DNA of 6,174 bases from the NCBI GenBank assembly GCA_028703645.1, contig JAQVML010000094.1:1-6174 (forward strand), written 5' to 3'. The notes beneath the pieces were generated by a model. It ran no database searches and was not told where the DNA came from. It saw only the letters and a program-made list of their open reading frames with translations. The DNA is from Eubacteriales bacterium (GTDB taxonomy: Bacteria; Bacillota; Clostridia; Christensenellales; CAG-138). Shown piece after piece: positions 1-5,670 of the stretch; position 1 is the first letter of the stretch; each line of letters begins with the position of its first letter. Both the position numbers and the translations under genes were made by a program.

Positions 1-406
1 CGTCGCACCCCGTGAAGTTATAGACGTATTTCAGCCCATATTGCTCCACCGTCCGCCGATAGAGATCGCAATGACTGCAATAGTCGTGATACGGCGTCAT
101 GTGCTGGATGGCAAGCAGTCTTCCCTTGGACGGACAATGCCGCATACGGCAGAGATACCAGCCGTTCTCTTCGTCGAGGTAGAGGTCAAAGTCCGCCGCC
201 TCTTCGTTGAGCGTATGCGTCCAATAATTCCAGCAGCCGGCGATGCCGTTTTTGCCGAGCTCTTCTTCCAGCAGATGCGTGGGTCCGTTTTTCTTTGGAT
301 CAAACAGGTCTTCCCAATACCGATGCACCTCTTCTACGCCGTAATTCTCTTCCAGAAACGTAAAGAGTGTGCTGTAGGACGGGATAAACTCCGTGCAGGA
401 AATCAT
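1..406 (-). CDS. Unrecognised Cys/His-rich protein, 3' end missing (partial)
   Basis: The first 135 residues are visible, beginning MISCTEFIPSYSTLF, before the left edge cuts the gene. I cannot name the family with confidence. The N-terminal part (10-60) looks helical and acidic, with HRYWEDLFDP (28-37) and LLEEELGKNGIAGCWNYW (45-62). The core is a dense cluster, RMRHCPSKG (87-95), HMTPYHDYCSHCDLY (102-116) and FTGCD (131-135), with Cys58, 86, 91, 110, 113 and 134 and His90, 102, 107 and 112. The CSHC pair and nearby His/Cys residues could bind zinc or serve as a catalytic cysteine site. The pattern faintly recalls the L-2-amino-thiazoline-4-carboxylic acid hydrolase-like group, but this is from memory and weak. 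No signal peptide or membrane segment is visible. It is the last visible gene of the operon, 42 bases after the YhcH-type gene. The open frame, plausible binding site and codon use like its neighbours make it a real gene. Confidence 0.8.
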   Translation of the reverse strand, partial: MISCTEFIPSYSTLFTFLEENYGVEEVHRYWEDLFDPKKNGPTHLLEEELGKNGIAGCWNYWTHTLNEEAADFDLYLDEENGWYLCRMRHCPSKGRLLAIQHMTPYHDYCSHCDLYRRTVEQYGLKYVYNFTGCD

Positions 407-412
407 AGGAAA

Positions 413-419
413 TCCCTTT
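413..419 (-). promoter_or_regulatory. Shine-Dalgarno-like site of the left-edge gene
   Basis: AAAGGGA on the minus strand lies 6 bases before the ATG at 406, in the 42-base gap after the YhcH-family stop. The match is weaker than at the aldolase gene, but it is the best candidate. The frame stays open further upstream without another convincing start. Confidence 0.55.
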
Positions 420-448
420 CTTGTATCAAACGATATTCTTGCGAATCG

Positions 449-913
449 TCACCAGTCGACTTTGACTTTGCAGATGATCTTTTTTACCGTTTCGCTGCCC
501 GCGCGATTGGCGGGGCAATGCGCATCCTGTGGAAACAGCACGATAAACTGTCCTTTTTGGAGCAAAACCGCAGTTTCGTCACCCTCCGGCCTCGTTAAAA
601 GCGCCTCGATCGACGGATCGTACGGCTTGTCGATCTTACGAAGTCGCTGAGTCGGTTTAACGTAGATGCGTTCCTCGCCTTCCACCATGTACATCACGTC
701 GATGAAATCGCGGTGCGCTTCCAGCAGGCTCTCGCTGCCAAACGCCTTGGGCGAGTACGCGTTTTTGAGTAAATAGAGCTTGTCCGCAATGATCTCCGTC
801 TTGCCCGTGACATAGGGCTCCAACTGCGCCGTCTTCAGCGCGCGAAACGCCTCGCGCAGTCCTTCGGAAATCGCTTCATACTGCGCCGCGTGCTCCAGTG
901 TATCGAGAATCAT
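449..913 (-). CDS. YhcH/YjgK/YiaL (DUF386) family protein
   Basis: At 154 residues this matches the usual length of the family, single-domain cupin-like beta-sandwich proteins of the cytoplasm. Hallmarks seen: LEAHRDFIDV (64-73, compare the family F-E-A-H-x-x-Y-I-D), MVEGEERI (77-83), and the metal-site histidine in FPQDAHCP (127-134, His132), followed by KKIICKVKV (144-152). Glu65, His67, Asp72 and His132 are the likely metal or ligand residues. Characterised relatives include NanQ (YhcH), reported to speed sialic acid anomer interconversion, EbgC with beta-galactosidase, and TabA. The family therefore tends to serve sugar catabolic operons, often beside NanA-type lyases, as here. It starts 27 bases after the aldolase stop. 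By context it probably helps with ring-opening or anomer conversion of the same substrate. The family call is firm and the exact ligand is not known. Confidence 0.92.
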   Translation of the reverse strand: MILDTLEHAAQYEAISEGLREAFRALKTAQLEPYVTGKTEIIADKLYLLKNAYSPKAFGSESLLEAHRDFIDVMYMVEGEERIYVKPTQRLRKIDKPYDPSIEALLTRPEGDETAVLLQKGQFIVLFPQDAHCPANRAGSETVKKIICKVKVDW

Positions 914-921
914 ACAACGTT

Positions 922-927
922 TCCTTT
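922..927 (-). promoter_or_regulatory. Shine-Dalgarno site of the YhcH-family gene
   Basis: AAAGGA on the minus strand lies 8 bases before the ATG at 913, in the 27-base gap after the aldolase stop. Nothing else is visible in that gap. Confidence 0.75.
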
Positions 928-940
928 CGAACGCCTGCTG

Positions 941-1819
941 TTACAGCTCGCCCATCTGCTTGAGGTACGTCGTCACTTTTTCGTGATAGATGGCCTGTGG
1001 CAGAGTATCGTAATCCATATGGAAACTGCCTTCGTAGCCAAGATCGTTCATCGCGTAGGTAAACGCGCCGAGTACGCTGCCGCTCTCCACAAACAGATCG
1101 CGCAGGCCCACGATCGCGTCCAGACAGGCGGTCGCTTCGGCAAAGCGGCCTTCCGCCAAAAGCGCGTACATCTTCTTTCCAGTCTTTGGCGCGCAGGCAA
1201 ACATGCCGTCGAGGTTCTTGTTGATTCCATATTGGAACGCGACGTCAAACGTGTCCAGATCGCTATAGACAATGTCGAACGATTCCGGCTTTTCGGGGTT
1301 GTTGAGCAGCAGCCGCGCGGTCACGAGATTGCCCGTTTTGATGCCGCGGATGTTCGGATGTTTCCAGAGCTTCATGACCGTCTCCGGCATGGTGCGCGTC
1401 TTGGTCACGACCGCGAGATCATATAGATACACCGGAAACTTGCTATTGTCCGCCAGCGCGGTATAAAACTTGACCACCTGAGATTGATTCATGGCGTTGT
1501 AATATGGAACCGTGGAGACCACGCCGTCGAGTGGTAGGTCTTTCAGCGCGTCCACGCGATCCAGCACGCGGCTGATGCAGGTGTCCATCACGCCGACCAG
1601 CACCGGCGCTTGTCCTTTCGCCGCCTCTACGCCGCAGCGCGCGACACTCGGATAAACGCTGTTGCGAATATATGGCTCAATCCCCATCGAGCCCATCACG
1701 AGCAGGCCGGAAGCGCCCGCCTGAATCTGATCCGATATCTGCTTTTGAAAACTCTCGCAAAGAAGGTTCCCGTTTTCGTCCAACGGCGTACCCAACGCCG
1801 GAAAAAAGCCCTGTTTCAT
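941..1819 (-). CDS. Dihydrodipicolinate synthase/N-acetylneuraminate lyase family aldolase
   Basis: This 292-residue protein has the length and layout of the class I (Schiff-base) pyruvate aldolase TIM barrels. Seen directly: the opening FFPALGTPLDENGNL, the barrel strand GLLVMGSMG (38-46), VPYY (104-107), YLYD with Tyr133, and GIKTG with Lys161. Tyr133 and Lys161 sit at the positions of the proton-relay tyrosine and Schiff-base lysine of E. coli DapA, so the enzyme is probably active on pyruvate or a 2-keto acid. It differs from DapA and NanA in the substrate motif: the usual G-(T/S)-T-G-E is GSMGI at 43-47, losing the second hydroxyl and the acid. The DapA arginine at position 138 is valine, arguing against lysine synthesis. 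The neighbouring YhcH-type gene and Opp-class importer point to catabolism of an imported acidic sugar or keto acid. It could instead be a keto-sugar-acid aldolase or dehydratase. Family certain, substrate unknown. Confidence 0.92.
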   Translation of the reverse strand: MKQGFFPALGTPLDENGNLLCESFQKQISDQIQAGASGLLVMGSMGIEPYIRNSVYPSVARCGVEAAKGQAPVLVGVMDTCISRVLDRVDALKDLPLDGVVSTVPYYNAMNQSQVVKFYTALADNSKFPVYLYDLAVVTKTRTMPETVMKLWKHPNIRGIKTGNLVTARLLLNNPEKPESFDIVYSDLDTFDVAFQYGINKNLDGMFACAPKTGKKMYALLAEGRFAEATACLDAIVGLRDLFVESGSVLGAFTYAMNDLGYEGSFHMDYDTLPQAIYHEKVTTYLKQMGEL

Positions 1820-1822
1820 TTC

Positions 1823-4567
1823 TCAATCCCTCCGTTCATATGTGACGCGAACCTGCTTGATTCGCGGTGTTCCGCACGCGCACTTTGCGCACAGCGCGAC
1901 TTGATATTGCACGACGCCAGATAGATTCCGCGTCGTAAGATCTTCCCCTGTTTGCACCCGTCGCCATTCTTTGGTTAAGAGTTCCGTTTCGCTGGTTGCC
2001 GTGCGGATTGAAAGCTCCACCCAGCTAGTCGAGGTACACTCACCTTCCCAATAGATGCCCGTGAGCACCATACCATCCGGCAAACGTTTCATCTCGGACG
2101 TATACCGTTCCCGATCGCCTCGATCGAGGATGTTGCCGGGATCGACGGTCGTCATGCCATGTGGGCCAACCGTCGGCAAAACCGTCTTACGATCGTCCGA
2201 TAGTCCTTCCGGCCCACCCCAGAAGATATAGGAATGCGAGCAGTGGTTGCCGTATTCCTTGTGGCAGGCGACGGCGAGGTCGGTATATCCATCCCCGTTG
2301 AAATCGCCGGAGACACAGCCGGAGCCCGAGTGGTTAAACAGATATTGCACATTCTTGATGCTGTATTCGCCGTGGTCACCTTTGTAAAGGCAGGAGAGCA
2401 AATCCCTCGTTCGCCCGTTGTTATAGGACGTTGCGTAGATATCAAAGCTTCCGTTTCCGTTGTAGTCGCCAACGGTGACGGCGTTTGCGCAGGAGACCGG
2501 CAGCTGCATTCTGCGGTTTTCCCGATATCCTTCCGGCCCGCCCCAATACACGGTGACATAGGATTCATATCGCGCGTTCTTTTTCGTGGACTGATGGCTT
2601 GCAAGAATCAGATCCGGCCAGCCGTTTCCGTTGAGATCGGCAACGTTTGCCGAGGAAACACCGTCGGTGAGCAGTGTGGTCATCCGCCTCGTCGAGAACC
2701 CTTCCGGCCCACCCCAGAGGATGAAGCAACGCGGGCCCGTGATCTCGGAGATCAGCAAATCCGGCCAGCCGTCGCAATTGAAGTCCGCGGAGAGCATCCA
2801 GCGCACCTGACCAAATTCCGTGGTCACCGCGCGCTCCTCCGGCGGAACACTCATGTAGACGTCCTGCCCCTCGCCATACTTCTCCGGCCGATAGGTGCCG
2901 TCGTCCGGGCCAAGCACGACGCGGGAAACATTCTCCGGCGAATAGCCTGTCTCGCTGCCGTGAAAAATCAGAATCTCGCGATTGCAAAATCCTCCAAACG
3001 CGATGTCCAGATAGCCGGACTTGCGAAAATCCCCGATTGCGGAGCCGGAACAGTGCAGCGTCGGGAAGATGACTTTCTTCTCCGCGCTGAATCCCGTATC
3101 ATCCTGTAAATAGAGATAACAACCGTCGTCTAAGTGCAGCGCATCTTCAAAGCAGTTGCAAACCAGCACGTCTACTTTGCCCGTGTCAAAAAAGTCGCAC
3201 ATCGCGCCGTCTACCGCGGAATGCGCGGGAAACTCCAGCCTCTGCTCCGGCAGATAACCGTCTTCGCCACCCAGATAGACGAACACATGCTCGGCACCTT
3301 GCGCACGGTTGAGTTCGTGGTTGAGGGAAACGATGGTGTCGCGCTGTTTGCTTCCGTTTGGTCTGCCGGCCAGAATGCGCATGCAATCCCCCGCAGGGAT
3401 GGAAAACACTTCCTCCGCTGTTCCGTCCGGCGAAAAGCGAAACGCGGGCGAGAGCGTCTCGCGCTCAATTCGCTCTCCGCTGCGGCAAACGATCAGCGTC
3501 TTTCCATCCAGATCGGCGGTTGTCATGTTGATTGCGCCCTTGACAGGCAGGCGCGTGACCCGCTGCTCCGAAAAGCCGTCTTTACCGCCGAGATACACTT
3601 TGCAGTCCTGCACCTGATCGCGATCCAGAAAGACCGCAATCGCCAAATCGTCAAATCCGTTGCCGGTAAAGTCCGCGGACACAACCGCCACCGCATTGGG
3701 GCAATTCAGCGAAAACGAGCGCGTCAGCTTTCGTTCCGCCGAGCAGGTATAAAACACAGCTTCGTCCTTCTCGCGGCTAAAGAGATATTGCTTCTGATCA
3801 ATGGTGACGACGCAGGGCCGCCACTGTAGATAGGCATGAATCTGCCCCGCGGTCGTGCTGCCTTCGCCTTCTTTGACGACGACCGTCTCTTGATTGATCC
3901 AGACGATGCTAGAGAGATCAAACCCCGTTGCGCTGCCAAACAGAATGCCGGTCTTGCCTTCGACATCCTTAAAATACAGATCACAATAGCCATCGCCATC
4001 CAAATCCGCGGCGACAATCACCTTTGCGTTCAGCGGATAGTCCGTAAAGCTCGCGGGACAAAACCCGCGCTCTTCCTGCTCAAACACCCGCAGCTTCTCA
4101 TTGGAAAGAAACGCAAGATCAAGCCTTCCATCGCCGTTGAAGTCCCCCGCTGCAACGCCAACGCTCGATGGCGCAGGCAATTCCATGCGATAGCGCTCCG
4201 TGAGTCCTTCGGAGCTTCCGAAATAGAGAAACGCCGTCACGTCCGAATGCGTTCCGTCGTGCTGACAGGCGACGACCAGATCGTCATATCCGCTGCCGGA
4301 CAAATCCGCAAACACGCCGTCATAGGTACCGCCGGAGGGCAACTCCCGATGATCGGTGCTCTGCGGCAACTGCTCAAACACATAGAGCGGCGGGCGCTCA
4401 TACATGCTTTGGCTGCACGCAAACAGCAGGTCGGCAAAGCCGTCGCAGTTTACGTCGTAGTGAAAAATTCGCTGCAAAACGCCTTTCTTCGAAACATAGA
4501 GATTCTGTCCGCCGTTCTCCATGGTTCCTTTGGAAAAGCCTTCAAATCCTTGCGTGATCCACTCCAT
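1823..4567 (-). CDS. Large FG-GAP/VCBS-repeat beta-propeller protein, apparently not exported
   Basis: This 914-residue protein is built from about 50-residue repeats, each with an integrin-type calcium loop of the form D-x-N-x-D-G-x-x-D-L. Clear copies start near residues 38, 88, 142, 188, 299, 458, 513, 595, 644, 701 and 755, and degenerate ones near 352, 400 and 805. Many repeats are joined by a (W/L)GG-x-(E/D)G(F/Y) turn such as WGGPEG. The count is compatible with two roughly seven-bladed propellers. Residues 836-914 look like a separate beta-sandwich ending in TPRIKQVRVTYE. The N-terminus (MEWITQGFEGFSKG) has no basic-hydrophobic signal sequence, and there is no membrane segment or sorting signal. 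About 28 cysteines are present, unusual for an exported propeller. It follows the OppF-like gene by 44 bases and ends 3 bases before the aldolase start. FG-GAP domains usually bind ligands or partner proteins outside the cell. The function here is unknown, and binding rather than catalysis is only a guess. Confidence 0.9.
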   Translation of the reverse strand: MEWITQGFEGFSKGTMENGGQNLYVSKKGVLQRIFHYDVNCDGFADLLFACSQSMYERPPLYVFEQLPQSTDHRELPSGGTYDGVFADLSGSGYDDLVVACQHDGTHSDVTAFLYFGSSEGLTERYRMELPAPSSVGVAAGDFNGDGRLDLAFLSNEKLRVFEQEERGFCPASFTDYPLNAKVIVAADLDGDGYCDLYFKDVEGKTGILFGSATGFDLSSIVWINQETVVVKEGEGSTTAGQIHAYLQWRPCVVTIDQKQYLFSREKDEAVFYTCSAERKLTRSFSLNCPNAVAVVSADFTGNGFDDLAIAVFLDRDQVQDCKVYLGGKDGFSEQRVTRLPVKGAINMTTADLDGKTLIVCRSGERIERETLSPAFRFSPDGTAEEVFSIPAGDCMRILAGRPNGSKQRDTIVSLNHELNRAQGAEHVFVYLGGEDGYLPEQRLEFPAHSAVDGAMCDFFDTGKVDVLVCNCFEDALHLDDGCYLYLQDDTGFSAEKKVIFPTLHCSGSAIGDFRKSGYLDIAFGGFCNREILIFHGSETGYSPENVSRVVLGPDDGTYRPEKYGEGQDVYMSVPPEERAVTTEFGQVRWMLSADFNCDGWPDLLISEITGPRCFILWGGPEGFSTRRMTTLLTDGVSSANVADLNGNGWPDLILASHQSTKKNARYESYVTVYWGGPEGYRENRRMQLPVSCANAVTVGDYNGNGSFDIYATSYNNGRTRDLLSCLYKGDHGEYSIKNVQYLFNHSGSGCVSGDFNGDGYTDLAVACHKEYGNHCSHSYIFWGGPEGLSDDRKTVLPTVGPHGMTTVDPGNILDRGDRERYTSEMKRLPDGMVLTGIYWEGECTSTSWVELSIRTATSETELLTKEWRRVQTGEDLTTRNLSGVVQYQVALCAKCACGTPRIKQVRVTYERRD
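1826..2062 (-). other. C-terminal beta-sandwich-like domain of the propeller protein
   Basis: Residues 836-914 contain no FG-GAP loop. They follow the pattern seen in many bacterial carbohydrate- or surface-associated accessory domains: a WVELSIRTA strand, a W-containing turn (KEWRRV), a VQYQVAL strand, then TPRIKQVRVTYE. The region before the TPRI motif carries an unusual Cys-x-x-Cys-x-Cys (893, 896, 898). Assignment as a jelly-roll type domain is by sequence pattern only. Confidence 0.5.
1828..1833 (-). promoter_or_regulatory. Shine-Dalgarno site of the aldolase gene, inside the end of the propeller gene
   Basis: GGAGGG on the minus strand ends 8 bases before the ATG at 1819 and lies within the final codons of the propeller gene. 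With only 3 bases between stop and start, ribosomes finishing the propeller could reinitiate directly on the aldolase. Confidence 0.85.
2205..2716 (-). repeat. Three near-identical 17-base copies encoding WGGPEG in the propeller gene
   Basis: Plus-strand CCTTCCGGCCCACCCCA occurs at 2205-2221 and 2700-2716, and with one change at 2529-2545. Each copy codes WGGPEG at the join between propeller blades (residues 783-788, 618-623 and 675-680). Identity extends through synonymous positions, so these blades may be recent duplicates or share strong codon preference. The feature span covers all three copies and the unlike sequence between them. Confidence 0.8.
2276..4456 (-). repeat. Array of FG-GAP/VCBS calcium-loop repeats within the propeller gene
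   Basis: Residues 38-764 of the propeller protein hold the run of calcium-binding loops. The best conserved are DFNGDGRLDL (142), DLDGDGYCDL (188), DFNCDGWPDL (595), DLNGNGWPDL (644) and DFNGDGYTDL (755). Loops at 458 (DFFDTGKVDV) and 513 (DFRKSGYLDI) have lost calcium-ligand positions and are probably structural only. The 111-residue step from 188 to 299 leaves room for one more blade without a recognisable loop. Confidence 0.85.
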
Positions 4568-4574
4568 CGCTTTT

Positions 4575-4579
4575 TCCTT
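4575..4579 (-). promoter_or_regulatory. Shine-Dalgarno site of the FG-GAP gene
   Basis: The minus strand reads GAAGGAAAAAGCG before the ATG at 4567, with AAGGA 7 bases upstream. It supports this start, which matters because the start defines a protein with no signal peptide. No start codon with a better site is visible upstream in the 44-base gap. Confidence 0.75.
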
Positions 4580-4604
4580 CGTGTGCCTTCATCGGGCAAA
4601 CACG
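4580..4604 (-). other. Possible intercistronic hairpin abutting a ribosome binding site
   Basis: Between the OppF-like stop and the FG-GAP gene, the RNA can pair CGTGT with ACACG (plus positions 4600-4604 with 4580-4584) and GCC with GGC (4595-4597 with 4585-4587). A two-base bulge separates the stems and the loop has seven bases. The foot of the stem touches the ribosome binding site of the next gene. No U-tract follows, so a Rho-independent terminator is unlikely. It could be an mRNA-stability or translation-tuning element, or chance pairing in a short gap. Confidence 0.35.
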
Positions 4605-4611
4605 TTTTTAT

Positions 4612-5670
4612 TTATTCTTGTTTTGATTCATCCGCACAGGAGCACAAGAGTGTTTCATCACAGCTGCAATCCGCGTAATGGCAGGCGACAAAATGATTTG
4701 TCTTGCCCTTCATCGGCAGCAGTTGCGGCTCTTTCTGCGCGCAAAAGGGCGTGGCTTTCGGGCAGCGCGGGTGAAACCTGCATCCCGAAGGCGGATTGAC
4801 CGGAGACGGTACATCGCCCTTGAGGATGATGCGGTTCTTCTTGGCGCCGATGATGGGAATCGGCACGGCGGAGAGCAGCGCCTCGGTGTACGGATGCGCC
4901 TTGCAGTCGCAAAGTTCGTCCGCGGAGGCAAGCTCCATCACTTTGCCCAGATACATGACCGCAATCCGATCGGACATATACTGCACCACCGAGAGATCAT
5001 GCGCAATAAAGAGATAGGTCAGGTCATATTGCTTTTGCAGTTCGCGCATCAGGTTCATGATCTGCGCCTGAATGGAAACATCCAGCGCGGAGACCGGCTC
5101 GTCGCAAACGATGACCTCCGGCCCCATGGCAAGCGCCTTTGCAATGCAGATTCGCTGCCGTTGACCGCCGGAAAACTCGTGCGGAAAGCGATACATATAA
5201 TCCGGCTGAAGATTGACCGTCTCCAGCATATGCGCAATCTTTTCCCGTCTCTGCGCTTTGTTGCCAAGGCCATGGATACGCATTGGCTCGTCGAATGCAT
5301 GGTAGATGTTGATGCTGGGATTGAGGGAAGCGTAAGGGTCTTGGAACACCATCTGCACGCGGCGACGCGCGGAGAAGCTCTCCGCCTTGCTCAGCGTCAG
5401 CAGGTCTTTCATCTGCCCGTCTTCCTGCCGCAGCAGGATTTTTCCGCCCGTCGGCTGATGCAGGCGCACGACGCACTTGCCCAGCGTCGTCTTGCCGCAG
5501 CCGGACTCGCCGACGATGCCGAGCGTCTCGCCTTTATACACATTGAGAGAAACGTCGTCCACCGCTTTGACGTAGCCTACGATCTTTTTAAACGTTCCGG
5601 CGGTCACGGGATAGTATTTTTGCAGGTTTTGCAAGCTCAAAAGCGGGTTGGCGTTCTTTGACTCAATCAT
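4612..5670 (-). CDS. OppF/DppF-type ABC transporter ATP-binding protein
   Basis: This complete 352-residue protein is the second ATPase of an Opp-class importer. It carries Walker A GESGCGKTT (54-62), the Q-loop FQDPYASLNP (109-118), the signature FSGGQRQR (166-173), Walker B VIVCDE (186-191), the D-loop SALD (194-197) and the switch histidine His224. The C-terminal oligopeptide domain follows, with HPYTEALL (259-266) and PPSGCRFHPRCP (293-304), including Cys297, 303, 310 and 330. Recent structures of some relatives place an iron-sulfur cluster on such cysteines. I chose the start MIESKNANP at 5670 over an in-frame ATG at 5709, because an AGGAGG site lies 9 bases upstream and the start overlaps the oppD-like stop, as is usual for this pair. 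The last 20 or so residues form a cysteine-rich tail (Cys335, 337, 343, 345) beyond the normal domain end. All ATPase residues are intact. The ligand may be a peptide or a sugar, since this class also includes sialic acid and nickel importers. Confidence 0.96.
   Translation of the reverse strand: MIESKNANPLLSLQNLQKYYPVTAGTFKKIVGYVKAVDDVSLNVYKGETLGIVGESGCGKTTLGKCVVRLHQPTGGKILLRQEDGQMKDLLTLSKAESFSARRRVQMVFQDPYASLNPSINIYHAFDEPMRIHGLGNKAQRREKIAHMLETVNLQPDYMYRFPHEFSGGQRQRICIAKALAMGPEVIVCDEPVSALDVSIQAQIMNLMRELQKQYDLTYLFIAHDLSVVQYMSDRIAVMYLGKVMELASADELCDCKAHPYTEALLSAVPIPIIGAKKNRIILKGDVPSPVNPPSGCRFHPRCPKATPFCAQKEPQLLPMKGKTNHFVACHYADCSCDETLLCSCADESKQE

Noticed and set aside
430..449. Short inverted repeat ACGAT/ATCGT after the YhcH-family stop as a terminator
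   Set aside because: Only five pairs around a 10-base loop and a two-base T run; too weak for a terminator, and a gene with its own binding site follows.
890..1426. Plus-strand open frame (178 codons) over the aldolase gene
   Set aside because: It opposes the aldolase, whose catalytic residues are evident, and its own product has no recognisable features.
941..1819. Aldolase as the lysine-pathway enzyme DapA
   Set aside because: It lacks the T-T-G-E motif and Arg138 of DapA, and its neighbours are transport and sugar-type genes, not lysine genes.
2205..2716. Repeated CCTTCCGGCCCACCCCA as a CRISPR or mobile-element repeat
   Set aside because: The copies are in frame, encode WGGPEG at propeller blade joins, and are separated by unequal coding stretches.
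2234..3109. Long open frame (291 codons) on the plus strand opposite the propeller gene
   Set aside because: It is antisense to a gene with clear repeat motifs, shows no domain, and has arginine- and alanine-rich composition typical of the reverse of GC-rich coding sequence.
3836..4678. Plus-strand open frame (280 codons) over the start of the propeller gene
   Set aside because: It runs antisense across both the propeller gene and the intergenic gap, with no domain. It is a by-product of minus-strand codon bias.
4678..5661. Long open frame (327 codons) on the plus strand opposite the OppF-like gene
   Set aside because: The minus strand carries every ATPase motif. The plus-strand product is Arg/His/Leu-rich with no recognisable pattern.
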